Assembly (NCBI GenBank): GCA_020248785.1
Contig: JADCGX010000140.1
Span: forward strand, 1-58,564
Reading direction: 5' to 3'
Length of the DNA: 58,564 bases
Source: Burkholderiales bacterium
GTDB lineage: Bacteria; Pseudomonadota; Gammaproteobacteria; Burkholderiales; Burkholderiaceae_F
The notes beneath the pieces are model-generated. The model ran no database searches. It was not told where the DNA came from and saw nothing but the letters and a program-made list of their open reading frames with translations. The position numbers and the translations under genes were made by a program. This document shows positions 31,029 to 40,365 of this stretch, one piece after another. Position 1 is the first letter of the stretch. Each line of letters opens with the position of its first letter.

Positions 31029-32249
31029 CTACAGGTAGTCGAACAGCGTCAGCTTCGACACCTTGGAGTAGCTCGCCAGTGCCGCTTCGAAGGTCTGCTG
31101 CCGGCGCGCCAGTTCGGACACGCCCTTGGCGTAGTCGAGATCTTCGACCACCGACAGTCGCTCTTCGTACTCGAGCTGACGGTTGTCGTTGAGCGAGCCG
31201 TAAGCGTCCAGCTCCGACAGGGCGGTGCCGATTTCCGAGCGGCGCATCAGCAGATGATCGAGTGCCTGCTGCATCGAGGCCTGCGCCTGGCCCAGGTCGG
31301 TGTTGAACTGCGCCGCGGCTGGCGCATTGCCCTGCACCGGCGCTCGCAGTGTGCTGATCGCCCGTGCCATGGTGTCGAACAGCGACCGATACGGACTGGC
31401 GGCGACGTCGAACCGATCGAGGTTTGCCGGTGTGCCGTTGATCGTGACCCGCATGCCATCGAACTCGATGTTCTGCGGCGCGGTGTACGTGCCATTGGCG
31501 ACGGTGCTCGTGGTGCCGTCGCCATTGCTGCGCGTCACGGTATACGTGGTCGCGCCGGCGGCCACGGCGAAGTCGATCGAATACGGCCGGCCGGTCAGCG
31601 CCGTCGGGTTGCTCACCGTTCCGACACTGATCCAGCCTGTCCCGGTGTTGGTATTGGCCGCGTCGGTGGTAAAGCTGCCATTGCCGGCGCGGATCTTGAG
31701 AAACACCGCGTCGCCGGAAAATTTGGTCTGCTGAAACCGGTCGCTGGCGACCTCCAGCCTTTGCAGGATCTGGTCGCCGGAAAAGCTCACCGCGTTGGCG
31801 CTTTGCGCAAATGGCGCCGTGTTTTCGCGCGAACCCGCAAAGAGATAGCCTCCGGCGCCGTCGCTGCTGTTGGCCAGGCCCACCATCCGCGCCAGCGTGC
31901 CTTCGAGATCCACCGCCAGCGAGGCGCGCTCGTTGTCGCTCAGACTGCCGTTGCCGGCCTGGACCAGACGCTCCATGACGTCCTGCACCGAGCCAATCAC
32001 GCCCGCCAGGGCGGATTCGCCCAGATTGAGCAGGTAGCGCGCGTAGTCCTGATTGGTCTTGAACTGCTGAAACTGCGAGATGCCGGCGCGAATCGAGGTC
32101 GCGTCGGCGGCTCCGAGCGGATCGTCGGACGGCGAGTTGATTCGCTTGCCCGAGGACAGCTGCGTTTGCGCAGCAAGAAGCTCGCTCTGACGGTCGATGA
32201 TGCTCTGCTCGCCGGTGCGATACAGGGTATTGGTCGAGACACGCAGCAT
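31029..32249 (-). CDS. flgL: Flagellar hook-filament junction protein FlgL (HAP3)
   Basis: FlgL joins the hook to the filament together with FlgK and is exported by the flagellar type III system. The 406 residues show the flagellin-like N-terminus (MLRVSTNTLYRTGEQSI, QTQLSSGKRINSPSDDPLGA) and C-terminal helix (RQQTFEAALASYSKVSKLTL). A middle insert (about 190-300) carries Ig-like, Thr/Asn/Gly-rich sequence (YSIDFAVAAGATTYTVTRSN) that also resembles part of FlgK. The ATG at 32249 follows AGGAGAAGGA. It is the last gene of the flgB-L run, 15 bp after flgK. Confidence 0.95.
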   Translation of the reverse strand: MLRVSTNTLYRTGEQSIIDRQSELLAAQTQLSSGKRINSPSDDPLGAADATSIRAGISQFQQFKTNQDYARYLLNLGESALAGVIGSVQDVMERLVQAGNGSLSDNERASLAVDLEGTLARMVGLANSSDGAGGYLFAGSRENTAPFAQSANAVSFSGDQILQRLEVASDRFQQTKFSGDAVFLKIRAGNGSFTTDAANTNTGTGWISVGTVSNPTALTGRPYSIDFAVAAGATTYTVTRSNGDGTTSTVANGTYTAPQNIEFDGMRVTINGTPANLDRFDVAASPYRSLFDTMARAISTLRAPVQGNAPAAAQFNTDLGQAQASMQQALDHLLMRRSEIGTALSELDAYGSLNDNRQLEYEERLSVVEDLDYAKGVSELARRQQTFEAALASYSKVSKLTLFDYL

Positions 32250-32264
32250 GCCGGGTCCTTCTCC

Positions 32265-34148
32265 TTAGCGGCCGATCGACAAGATCTCTTCGAAAATGCG
32301 TCCCGCGGTGGCGATCACCTTGGCCGCGGCCTGATATTGCTGCTGGTACATCATCAGTCGCGATGCCTCCTCATCCAGGTTCACGCCGGCCACCGCGCTC
32401 TCTGCGTCCAGGGCATCGGTGAGCAGAGTCTCTTGCGCTTCGTTGAACACCTGCGCGCTCTGGGCATCGGCGCCCACGCGCGCCACCACGCCAGCAAAGG
32501 CCCCGGCAAGGCGACCGCCGTCGACCAGGGGCGTGTTGACGAGTTGCGCGAGCTTCAGCGCATTGCGGTTGTCGCCGACACCGCCGACATTGGCGCCGAG
32601 CGAGAGCCGGTCACCGACGGCGGGCGTGCCGCGCACAGTGAGACGCCAGCCGTTGAAGTCGATAGGCGTGCCCGAGCTGTAGGTCTGCCCCGGACCGGTC
32701 ACGCCGCCGGCGGTGATCGTGTACTGGGTCGCGCTCAGGAAATCGATCGTGACCGACTGTGTGAGGTTCGGATTGCGCGCAGGCCCCACGACCGACAGGT
32801 CGTCCACGACCAGTGAGCCAAGGTTGGTCGTCGGGACCGTGAACTGCACGGGGTTGGCGGCGGCCACTTCGCTGACCTGCGCCAACGCCATGCCAAAGGT
32901 GAGACTGCCGTTGCGCACCGCTTGCAACGTGAAGATGTCGCCACTCGCAGGCGTGCCGGCGAGCGTGATGTTCAAGCCGTCTTGGTTGAACGTCGGCGTG
33001 GCGCTGGTCCAGCGCTGACCATCGGATACCCGCGTCAAGTTGTAGTTGCCAGCGCCAAAGTCGACGCGATAGTCGCTCGCCTGAAGCTGGGTGGCATCCG
33101 CGACCGTGACCGCGACGGTGCCGGTGCCCGTGTTGGTCTGCGCGCCGAACGCCTGCGGCTTCAGGGGCCGGAAAAAGTCGCCGCCAGGATTGCCATTGCG
33201 ATCGTTGCCCAGCCGGTGCTGCTCGTTGAACTTGGACGTGATCACGTTGGCCAGCCGCCCAAGCTCGTTTTCCACCTGCGGCAGATCGTCTGTGGCGAAC
33301 TGCAGCAAGCCGGCGATGCGACCGCCGCCGACACGCTCGGCGTCGAGCGGGATCACCGTGTTGCCATCACGCACGCCGATGCGCGTGTTCTGGGGGTCGA
33401 TCGGATCGAAGGTCAAATCCATGACCGAGGCCCGCGCGCCGACGACGAGCGGCTGCCCGTTGCCCAGAAAGAGGTTGAGCGACCCGTCGTCCTGCGGCAC
33501 GGCCGACACGCGCACCGACGCATTGAGCATGCGCGTGGCGTTGTCGCGTCGGTCCAGCAGATCATTGGGCTGGCGGCCGCTGCCGCGGGCCAGCGCGATC
33601 TTGTTGTTCAGATCAGCGACCTCCGATGCCAGCCGATTGACGCTGTCGGCCTCGAGACGCAATTGCCGCTCCGTGGTCTCGCGAAACTCCTGCAGCCGGC
33701 CGCCGACGTCATTGAATCGCTGCGCAAGCAGATTGCCCGCCGAGATCACGGCCTGGCGCACCGACACATCGCCCGGGCGCTGCGTCAGGTCCTGCACGGC
33801 GTTGAAAAACGCGTCGATGTTGGCGCCGATGCCCGTGGTTGGATCCGCGAACAGGTTGGCAACCTGGGTCAGCTGCAGGTAGCGCGTGTCGGCAGCGCTC
33901 GACACAGCCTGCGCCTGGTGCGCCTGCGAGGTCAGAAAGTCGTTGTAGACGCGGCGCACATCGGCCACCGCGACCCCCTGGCCAAGGTAGCTGCCGCCAA
34001 GAAATGCGCCGACCTGCGGCACCATGACCAAGGTCTGCCGCGTGTAGCCCGGCGTGTTGACGTTGGCAATGTTGTTGCCGGTCGTGCGCAGGCCCGTGTA
34101 GGCCGCGTTCAGCGCGGTGTTGCCAATGGAGAAGATGCCGGTCGACAT
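32265..34148 (-). CDS. flgK: Flagellar hook-associated protein FlgK (HAP1)
   Basis: FlgK is the first hook-filament junction protein and a client of FlgN. The 627 residues begin with the axial-protein start (FSIGNTALNAAYTGLRTTGN, NIANVNTPGYTRQTLVMVP) and end with the matching C-terminal helix (NLDEEASRLMMYQQQYQAAA). The central region contains Ig-like modules similar to the FlgL insert (VDFGAGNYNLTRVSDGQRW and TQYTITAGGVTG). The ATG at 34148 fits the family start, but no Shine-Dalgarno site is visible. It lies 15 bp before flgL and 70 bp after flgJ. Confidence 0.96.
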   Translation of the reverse strand: MSTGIFSIGNTALNAAYTGLRTTGNNIANVNTPGYTRQTLVMVPQVGAFLGGSYLGQGVAVADVRRVYNDFLTSQAHQAQAVSSAADTRYLQLTQVANLFADPTTGIGANIDAFFNAVQDLTQRPGDVSVRQAVISAGNLLAQRFNDVGGRLQEFRETTERQLRLEADSVNRLASEVADLNNKIALARGSGRQPNDLLDRRDNATRMLNASVRVSAVPQDDGSLNLFLGNGQPLVVGARASVMDLTFDPIDPQNTRIGVRDGNTVIPLDAERVGGGRIAGLLQFATDDLPQVENELGRLANVITSKFNEQHRLGNDRNGNPGGDFFRPLKPQAFGAQTNTGTGTVAVTVADATQLQASDYRVDFGAGNYNLTRVSDGQRWTSATPTFNQDGLNITLAGTPASGDIFTLQAVRNGSLTFGMALAQVSEVAAANPVQFTVPTTNLGSLVVDDLSVVGPARNPNLTQSVTIDFLSATQYTITAGGVTGPGQTYSSGTPIDFNGWRLTVRGTPAVGDRLSLGANVGGVGDNRNALKLAQLVNTPLVDGGRLAGAFAGVVARVGADAQSAQVFNEAQETLLTDALDAESAVAGVNLDEEASRLMMYQQQYQAAAKVIATAGRIFEEILSIGR

Positions 34149-34218
34149 GGGGGCAGAAAATGGGGGCTACCGTTGGATTACGGCACGGACCGCGGGGACT
34201 TGATGCTGCGATAAGCGG

Positions 34219-35205
34219 TCACGATGGCCGCCGCAGCGCTCCTTCGACACCGGCGATCACACTCGCCAGCTTCTCGCCATAGCGCGGGTCGGTCGCGTAG
34301 CCGGCCCGCTGCAGCCCATGGGCAAAGCCGAGGGCGTCGCGACCGCGCGCCAGCACCTCGCTGTAGCGCGGGTTGCCCGCCATCAGCTGGGCCCAGTCGC
34401 GAAACGCCTCGCTGTAGTTGTTGTAGGCGCGAAACTTCTCCACCACCTTCTTCGGCACGCCGTTCTCATACTCGGTCGTCACAACATCGACCGTGCGACC
34501 TTGCCAACCGCCCGTGGCCTTGATGCCGAACAGGTTGTGACTCGGCAGCCCGGAGCCATCGCGGATCTCGCCGCGGCCCCAGCCCGACTCGAGCGCCGCC
34601 TGGCCAAGGATGAACTGCGTGGGGATGCCCGTGATGCGGCTGGCTTGCTGCGCGGAGTCCCAGTGGCGCGTGACGAAATTGCGCTGCGTTGCGTCAGTCC
34701 TCGGGCGCCCAGCGTCGGATGCGGCGGCCGAGACATCGGGCATCGCGCGGCCAGCGTCATCCATCCACACCGCGCGACGCGGCAGATACGCGGCCCGCAA
34801 CTGCTCGGTGCGATCGGCTGCCGCGGGGACCGCTGCTGGCGGCGCGGCGCCATCGCCCGACGCTTGGCGCCCGGCGCCCGCCGTCTGCATGTGTCGCGTG
34901 AGCTGGCGCGCGATGACCTCCGCCAAGCCGGTGCCGCTCTGCGCGACCTTGCTGGCCAGCTGTTGGTCGAGCATGCCGGTGTACATCTCCCGGCCGGGCG
35001 AGTCGAACAGCCCGCTCTTCGGGCTAGCGTCGCGCATGCTTTTGAGCACCATCTGCATGAACAGCGCCTCGAACTGCTGCGCCGCCTTCTTCACCGCTGC
35101 CTGCGGATTTCGCTGCGCGTCGCGCCGAAGCGCATCGAGCGAGCGATGGTCGGCGGCGAGATCGGCCGACTGCGACAGGATGCGGTTCGATAGCGGGGTC
35201 GTCAT
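34219..35205 (-). CDS. flgJ: Flagellar rod assembly protein / muramidase FlgJ
   Basis: FlgJ caps the growing rod and opens peptidoglycan for it. The 328 residues contain the N-terminal rod-binding domain (AAQQFEALFMQMVLKSMRDA, GLFDSPGREMYTGMLDQQLA), a Pro/Ala-rich linker (about 120-165) and the C-terminal glucosaminidase domain. The latter shows ILGQAALESGWGRGEI (with the catalytic Glu), NLFGIKATGGWQG and FRAYNNYSEAFRDWAQLM. It is thus the two-domain type found in beta- and gammaproteobacteria. The ATG at 35205 is preferred over a TTG three codons earlier. It is separated from flgI by a repeat-containing spacer. Confidence 0.95.
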   Translation of the reverse strand: MTTPLSNRILSQSADLAADHRSLDALRRDAQRNPQAAVKKAAQQFEALFMQMVLKSMRDASPKSGLFDSPGREMYTGMLDQQLASKVAQSGTGLAEVIARQLTRHMQTAGAGRQASGDGAAPPAAVPAAADRTEQLRAAYLPRRAVWMDDAGRAMPDVSAAASDAGRPRTDATQRNFVTRHWDSAQQASRITGIPTQFILGQAALESGWGRGEIRDGSGLPSHNLFGIKATGGWQGRTVDVVTTEYENGVPKKVVEKFRAYNNYSEAFRDWAQLMAGNPRYSEVLARGRDALGFAHGLQRAGYATDPRYGEKLASVIAGVEGALRRPS

Positions 35206-35227
35206 GTCACGCAAGTCCGGCGCAGCA

Positions 35228-35300
35228 CACGGAGCACGCGGAGCCCACGGAGGGCACGGAGAAGCTGAAACTGCCTTCCGCGCGCTCCGTGGTTTCGGTG
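35228..35300. repeat. CACGGAG-type degenerate intergenic repeat
   Basis: Tandem imperfect units CACGGAG, CACGCGGAG, CCCACGGAG and GGCACGGAG (35228-35264) are followed by the inverse form CTCCGTGGTTTCGGTG (35285-35300). They occupy the spacer between flgI and flgJ. Nothing is coded here. The inverse orientation could let the transcript fold. Confidence 0.65.
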
Positions 35301-35313
35301 TGATTCATCGGAT

Positions 35314-36423
35314 TTAGATCACTTCGAGCTCGGCGCGCAGCGCGCCCGAGGCCTTGAGCGCCTGCAGGATCGCCAGCAGGTCGGCAGGGTTGGCGCCCAG
35401 GGCGTTGAGCGCGCGCACGACATCGGCCAGATTCGCGCCGCCCGCCAGGCTCATCAGGGCGCCGCCGTCCTGCTTGATCTGAATGTCGGCGCGCTCGGTC
35501 ACGACAGTCTGACCCTGTGAAAATGGCCCCGGCTGCGAGACGCTTGGCTGCGCGCTGATGGTCACCTGCAGATTGCCGTGTGCGACCGCGGCCGGCTCCA
35601 GCGTCACCGTGCGGTTCATCACGATCGAGCCGGTGCGCGCGTTGATGATCACGCGCGCCACCGGCGCCAGCATCGTCACGTCGATGTTCTCCAGCTCGGC
35701 CATGAAGCGCACGCGCTCGGCCGGTGTCGCCGGGGCCCGCACTTCGATCACGCGGCCATCGAGCGGCACCGAGGCATCGGCGCCGAAGCGGCGGTTGATG
35801 GCATCGGCCACCAGCGTGGAGGCGGAGAAATCCGTTGTCGTAAGCTCGAGCCGGATGCGGTCCGACAGCAGGAACGGGGTGGCCACGGCGCGTTCGACCG
35901 TTGCGCCCGACGGCACCCGACCGGCCGACAGGTGATTGATCTGCACGCGCGAGCCGGCGGCCGCGGCGCCCGCGCCGCCCACCAGTACGTTACCCTGGGC
36001 CACCGCATAGATCTGCCCGTCCGCCCCCTTCAGCGGGGTCATCAGCAGCGTGCCGCCGCGCAGGCTGCGCGCGTTGCCGAGCGACGAGACGGTGACATCG
36101 ACCTGCTGGCCCGGCTGCGCGAACGGCGGCAACGTGGCGGTCACCATCACGGCGGCCACATTCTTCAACTGCAAGCTCGCGCCCTGCGGCAAGGTGATGC
36201 CCAGTTGCGACAGCAGCGTCTGCAGACTCTGCACCGTGAACGGCGTCTGCGTGGTCTGGTCGCCAGACCCGTCGAGGCCGACCACCAGGCCATAGCCGAG
36301 CAGCTGGTTGGGACGCACCCCCTGGATCGTCGCGAGGTCCTTGATGCGCTCGGCGTGAGCGGACGGGAGCGTGGTGAGGGCCGCAAATAGGGTGACAAAC
36401 AGACGCAGCACGGTGCATTTCAT
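35314..36423 (-). CDS. flgI: Flagellar P-ring protein FlgI
   Basis: FlgI forms the periplasmic P-ring bushing around the rod in the peptidoglycan layer and is assembled with the help of FlgA. The 369 residues have a signal peptide (VLRLFVTLFAALTTLPSAHA) and the highly conserved family motifs RIKDLATIQGVRPNQLLGYG, GLDGSGDQTTQTPFT and NVAAVMVTATLPPFAQPGQQ. The C-terminal LNALGANPADLLAILQALK is also present. Length matches the family. It is 92 bp after flgH. Confidence 0.97.
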   Translation of the reverse strand: MKCTVLRLFVTLFAALTTLPSAHAERIKDLATIQGVRPNQLLGYGLVVGLDGSGDQTTQTPFTVQSLQTLLSQLGITLPQGASLQLKNVAAVMVTATLPPFAQPGQQVDVTVSSLGNARSLRGGTLLMTPLKGADGQIYAVAQGNVLVGGAGAAAAGSRVQINHLSAGRVPSGATVERAVATPFLLSDRIRLELTTTDFSASTLVADAINRRFGADASVPLDGRVIEVRAPATPAERVRFMAELENIDVTMLAPVARVIINARTGSIVMNRTVTLEPAAVAHGNLQVTISAQPSVSQPGPFSQGQTVVTERADIQIKQDGGALMSLAGGANLADVVRALNALGANPADLLAILQALKASGALRAELEVI

Positions 36424-36515
36424 GTTGCAGTTACCTCAAATAGATCGTCCGGCTTTGCCAGCGATCTTCTTCAAGCTCAACCGCGCAAAAGTAGGTTTGC
36501 ACCATTGCGCGCAAG

Positions 36516-37214
36516 TTAGAACGGAAACCACGAATCGAAGAAGCGCGACAGCCAGCCCTTGATCTGCGCTTCCTCGACGTAGCCGCCGCCGCGGTAGTCC
36601 AGCCGAGCGTCGGCCACCTGCGTGGAGCTGATGACATTGCCGGGTTGGATCTGGGTCGGGTTGACCACGCCGGTGAACATCAGCACTTCGGAGTTCTGGC
36701 GGATGCCGATGCGCTTCTCGCCCGCGATCACCAGGTTGCCATTGGGCAGCACCTCGATGACCGTGGACGTGATGGTGCCGGTGAACTGGTTGCTCGACGT
36801 GGTCGCACCCTTGCCGTCGAAGCTGTTGTTGGTCGAAGCCCTGGCTTCGATCGGATTGATGTTGGTGCCGAGGATGCCCTTCACCCCAGGCGTGCTGATC
36901 GTCAGATCGCTCTTGCGCTCGGTGTTCGAGTTGGCGCTCTGGCTGGCGTTCAGGCGTTCGTTGATCTGCACCGTCAGGATGTCACCGACGTAGCGCGGCT
37001 TCTGGTCCTCGAACAGCGGTCGGTAGTTGGTCGCCTGGAAAATGCCTCCGCTGGGCGTGCCGCGCACATCCGCCGGCAGCGGCTTGGCGCTGGTCGGCGT
37101 GTTGACGACGATCGGCTGACGCGGCGCGGCGCAGGCGGCCAGTGACAGTGCGACAGCGGCGGCGATCACTGATCGGCGCTCTGCCACCGGTCGTCGCGGG
37201 GGGTTGTGCATCAT
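36516..37214 (-). CDS. flgH: Flagellar L-ring lipoprotein FlgH
   Basis: FlgH forms the outer-membrane L-ring. The 232 residues start with a lipoprotein signal peptide and lipobox (VALSLAAC). FlgH signatures follow: GGIFQATNYRPLFEDQKPRY, VGDILTVQINERLNASQSAN, VIEVLPNGNLVIAGEKRI and a C-terminal aromatic end (GWLSRFFDSWFPF). The frame can begin at a GTG at 37220; the ATG codons at 37214 and 37211 are equally likely and none has a good ribosome site. It lies 37 bp after flgG. Confidence 0.96.
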   Translation of the reverse strand: MMHNPPRRPVAERRSVIAAAVALSLAACAAPRQPIVVNTPTSAKPLPADVRGTPSGGIFQATNYRPLFEDQKPRYVGDILTVQINERLNASQSANSNTERKSDLTISTPGVKGILGTNINPIEARASTNNSFDGKGATTSSNQFTGTITSTVIEVLPNGNLVIAGEKRIGIRQNSEVLMFTGVVNPTQIQPGNVISSTQVADARLDYRGGGYVEEAQIKGWLSRFFDSWFPF

Positions 37215-37251
37215 GTTCACGGGGGACGTCGCGCTTCTCTGCGGCCAGCGA

Positions 37252-38034
37252 TCAGATCTGCGTCAGACGCGACAGGATCTGGTCCGAAGTCTGGATGGCC
37301 TTGCTGTTGATCTCGTAGGCGCGCTGGGTCTGGATCATCGACACCAGCTCCTCCACCACGTTGACGTTGCTCGTCTCCAGATAGCCCTGCTGCAGCAGAC
37401 CGAGGCCGTTGGTGCCAGCCGTGTTGGCGCTCGGCGTGCCCGAGGCCTGCGTTTCGACGAACAGGTTCTGCCCCTTGGATTCGAGGCCACCGGGATTGAC
37501 GAAGCTCGCGAGCTGCAACGTCCCGATGTTCTGCGGCTGCACCTGGCCCGGCACCGTGGCCGTCACCGTGCCGTCGCGGCCAATGGTCACGGCCAGTGCA
37601 TTGGGCGGCACCGTGATGGCCGGCTGCACCGCGAAGCCGTTGGTCGTCACCAACTGGCCGTTGGCGTCCACGTGAAACGAGCCGTCACGTGTGTAGGCCG
37701 TGGTGCCGTCGGGCAACTGCACTTGAAAGAAGCCGTTGCCGTTGATGGCGACATCGAACTGGTTGCCGGTGTTCTGCAGGTTGCCCTGCGTGAACATGCG
37801 CGGCGTGGCCGTGGGCCGCACGCCGGTGCCAGTCTGCAATCCCGTCGGTAGCTGCGTCTGCTCGGACGAATTGGCGCCCGCCTGCCGCATGTTCTGGTAC
37901 AGCAGCTCTTCGAAGGCCACCCGCGCGCGCTTGAAGCCGGTGGTGCCGACGTTGGCGAGGTTGTTGGCAACGACATCGAGCTGCGTCTGCTGCGCGTCGA
38001 GTCCGGTCTTGCTGATCCACAGGCTCTTGATCAT
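37252..38034 (-). CDS. flgG: Flagellar distal rod protein FlgG
   Basis: FlgG builds the distal rod that crosses the P- and L-rings. The 260 residues match the family from start ([40 protein letters not shown]) to end ([31 protein letters not shown]). The frame opens at 38076, but the first 14 codons lie in GATC-type repeat DNA, and the family begins at MIKSLW, hence the ATG at 38034. It lies between flgF and flgH. Confidence 0.97.
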   Translation of the reverse strand: MIKSLWISKTGLDAQQTQLDVVANNLANVGTTGFKRARVAFEELLYQNMRQAGANSSEQTQLPTGLQTGTGVRPTATPRMFTQGNLQNTGNQFDVAINGNGFFQVQLPDGTTAYTRDGSFHVDANGQLVTTNGFAVQPAITVPPNALAVTIGRDGTVTATVPGQVQPQNIGTLQLASFVNPGGLESKGQNLFVETQASGTPSANTAGTNGLGLLQQGYLETSNVNVVEELVSMIQTQRAYEINSKAIQTSDQILSRLTQI

Positions 38035-38036
38035 TT

Positions 38037-38113
38037 GGCGATCCGTCATCGGTGACCCGTCGTCAGTGATCGGCACGACCGGCGGCTGCTCCGGTCACGG
38101 GTCACTGAGCACC
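38037..38113. repeat. GATC/GGTCAC-rich intergenic repeat (flgF-flgG spacer)
   Basis: Units such as GATCCGTCATCGGTGACCC, GTCAGTGATCGGC and GGTCACGGGTCACTGAGCACC fill the spacer between flgF and flgG. They are loosely related to the repeats around cheY and cheA. No open frame is supported. Confidence 0.5.
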
Positions 38114-38115
38114 GG

Positions 38116-38850
38116 TCACATGTTTGAAATCAGGGTTCCTGCCTTTTGCTCGTTCTGTTCCGCGGTCTGCATCAGCTTCAACTGCATCTCGAACTGACGC
38201 GCGGCGGCGATCATTCCGATCATTGCTTCGACCACGTTGACGTTGCTGCCCTCGAGCGTGCCTTCGGCGATGCGCACGTTCGGATCGACTTCGGCGGGCT
38301 CGCCGCCGCGCGTTCGAAACAGGCCATCGAGTCCCTTAACGAGGTCGCTTTCCTCGGGGTTGACCAGCTTGATGCGGCCGACCTGGCTGAGCGCGGTCTG
38401 CCCAGCCAACTTGGCGGAAATCGTGCCGTCGGGCGCGATCGACAGTTGCGCATCCTGTGGCACGGTGATCGGGCCACCATCGCCCAGGATCGGCGTACCG
38501 TTGGGCAGCACCAGCGTTCCCTCGGCGGTGATCTGCAGGTTGCCGGCGCGCGAGTACGCCTCGTTGCCGTCGATGCCCTGCACCGCGATCCAACCGGGTC
38601 CCTGCACGGCGATGTCGAGCGAGCGGCCCGTGGTTGCCATCGGCCCGGTCTTCATGTCCCAGCCGACCGTCGTCTCGACCGCGAACACACGCGTGCCTGC
38701 CTCCTGACCGCGCGCCGGCACGGCGCGCAGGGCCACCACGTCGGCGCGATAGCCGGTGGTGTTCACGTTGGCCAGGTTCTGCGCCAGCGTGTCCTGCCGC
38801 GCCAGAAGGTGCTTGGCGCCGCTCATGCTGGTGTAGACGAGACGGTCCAT
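38116..38850 (-). CDS. flgF: Flagellar proximal rod protein FlgF
   Basis: FlgF is one of the proximal rod subunits. The 244 residues show the axial start (LVYTSMSGAKHLLARQDTLA, NLANVNTTGYRADVVALRAV), the core WIAVQGIDGNEAYSRAGNLQ, and the C-terminal helix NVNVVEAMIGMIAAARQFEM. Length and motifs agree with FlgF rather than FlgG. It is followed by flgG after a repeat-rich spacer and preceded by flgE 133 bp upstream. Confidence 0.96.
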   Translation of the reverse strand: MDRLVYTSMSGAKHLLARQDTLAQNLANVNTTGYRADVVALRAVPARGQEAGTRVFAVETTVGWDMKTGPMATTGRSLDIAVQGPGWIAVQGIDGNEAYSRAGNLQITAEGTLVLPNGTPILGDGGPITVPQDAQLSIAPDGTISAKLAGQTALSQVGRIKLVNPEESDLVKGLDGLFRTRGGEPAEVDPNVRIAEGTLEGSNVNVVEAMIGMIAAARQFEMQLKLMQTAEQNEQKAGTLISNM

Positions 38851-38983
38851 ACGTCAGCGCTCGATCACGGCGTGAAGAGCACAGCGGCGACGCGCCGTGG
38901 CCCTAGCAGCAGACAGTCGTCTGGTACCGCCAGCGACTCTTTGTGCTCGACCCCGAGCAAGGCAGATTTTCACTTTGCGCGAC

Positions 38984-40216
38984 CTAGCGGAGATTGACGA
39001 TCGTTTGCAGAACCTGGTCCTGGGTTCGGATGGTCTGCGCGTTGGCCTGGTACACGCGCTGCGCGGTTATCATGTCGACCAACTCTTCCGTGAGGTCGAC
39101 ATTTGCCTCCTCGAGTGCGCCGGCCTGCAGCACACCGAGAGAACCGGAGCCTGGGGCGGCGACCAGCGGTTGGCCCGAATCAGACGTCTCGGACCACTGG
39201 TTGTTGCCCAGCGCCGCCAGCCCTTGCGCGTTGACGAAATTGGCCAGCACGATCTGGCCCTGCGCTCGGGTCTGGCCGTTGGTGTAGCGGCCCAGGATCA
39301 CACCGTCCTCGCCGATCGCAAACCCGGCCACGCGGCCCGTGGTGAAGCCGTCCTGGCTCAGTTTGCTCACGGCGAAGTTCACACCGAACTGCGTCATGTC
39401 CGTCAGCGGAAACGTGATGGGAAACGCCAGCGGCGTGGCCGCACCGTTGGTAAGCGGGATCGACGCGGTCATCGTCGCATTGGCGGGCAACAAGCCGTTG
39501 GAGCCAAAGCTCAAGGTCCCGAGCGGCGTACCTGCTCCGCCCTCGCCGTCGAGCAGCGCGCCATTGCCCGCGCCATACACGGCCCAGGTGTTGGCCGCCG
39601 TCTTGCGGAAGTACAGCGTCAGCGTGTGCGAATTGCCCTGCGAGTCGTACACGGTCATCGCCGTCGACGAGTTGTAGCTCGCCGGATCGGCGAGCGAAAA
39701 CGCCGCGGCCGGAACGGTCTCGCGCGAGTCCAGGTTCAGGCCGATGTTGGCTGCCGCCGTCGCCCGCGGCGAAATGTTGGCCAGCGAGATGCGCAGCTCA
39801 CTCGGCGTCGAGGCGACAATCTGACCAAGGCTGTCCGCCTGATAGCCGGTCAGCCGCGCGTTATTGTTGGTCACGACATAGCCCTCGCGATCAAGCGAGA
39901 ACTGCCCGTTGCGTGCGTAACTGGCGACCCCGTTGGTGGTCAGACGAAAAAATCCGTTGCCGTTGATCGCGACATCGAGCGGATTGCTGGTCGTGACGAT
40001 GTTGCCTTGCGTGAACTGCTGTCGCACGGCCGCCAGAGATGCGCCGATGCCGATCGATACGCCGGCGCCTCCCGCCAGGGAGTTGGCATACACATCGGCA
40101 AACTCGGCACGCGCCGCTTTGAACCCGACGGTGGATGCATTGGCAACGTTGTTGCCGATCGCCGATAAATTCTTGGCGGCGACGTTCAGGCCCGAAAGTC
40201 CTTGCTGAAAGCTCAT
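38984..40216 (-). CDS. flgE: Flagellar hook protein FlgE
   Basis: FlgE is the hook subunit, exported through the FlhA/FlhB gate. The 410 residues start MSFQQGLSGLNVAAKNLSAI with NVANASTVGFKAARAEFADV and contain INGNGFFRLTTNGVASYARN. They have the middle D2 segment (TAMTVYDSQGNSHTLTLYFR) and end NVDLTEELVDMITAQRVYQA. The ATG at 40216 has GAGG 7 nt upstream. It lies 149 bp after flgD. Confidence 0.97.
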   Translation of the reverse strand: MSFQQGLSGLNVAAKNLSAIGNNVANASTVGFKAARAEFADVYANSLAGGAGVSIGIGASLAAVRQQFTQGNIVTTSNPLDVAINGNGFFRLTTNGVASYARNGQFSLDREGYVVTNNNARLTGYQADSLGQIVASTPSELRISLANISPRATAAANIGLNLDSRETVPAAAFSLADPASYNSSTAMTVYDSQGNSHTLTLYFRKTAANTWAVYGAGNGALLDGEGGAGTPLGTLSFGSNGLLPANATMTASIPLTNGAATPLAFPITFPLTDMTQFGVNFAVSKLSQDGFTTGRVAGFAIGEDGVILGRYTNGQTRAQGQIVLANFVNAQGLAALGNNQWSETSDSGQPLVAAPGSGSLGVLQAGALEEANVDLTEELVDMITAQRVYQANAQTIRTQDQVLQTIVNLR

Positions 40217-40365
40217 TCGTGTCCTCTGGATGAGGTGAAACCAAGGGGGTCAACGGTCAAGCGCGCGCGATGCGCGCCTGCCTCGTGTCGCATTCCACTG
40301 TCTCATTGCACACCTAACGCGTTGCGCTTCGCTTCGCACACTTCACGGCTGTACGGCGTCTCGTT

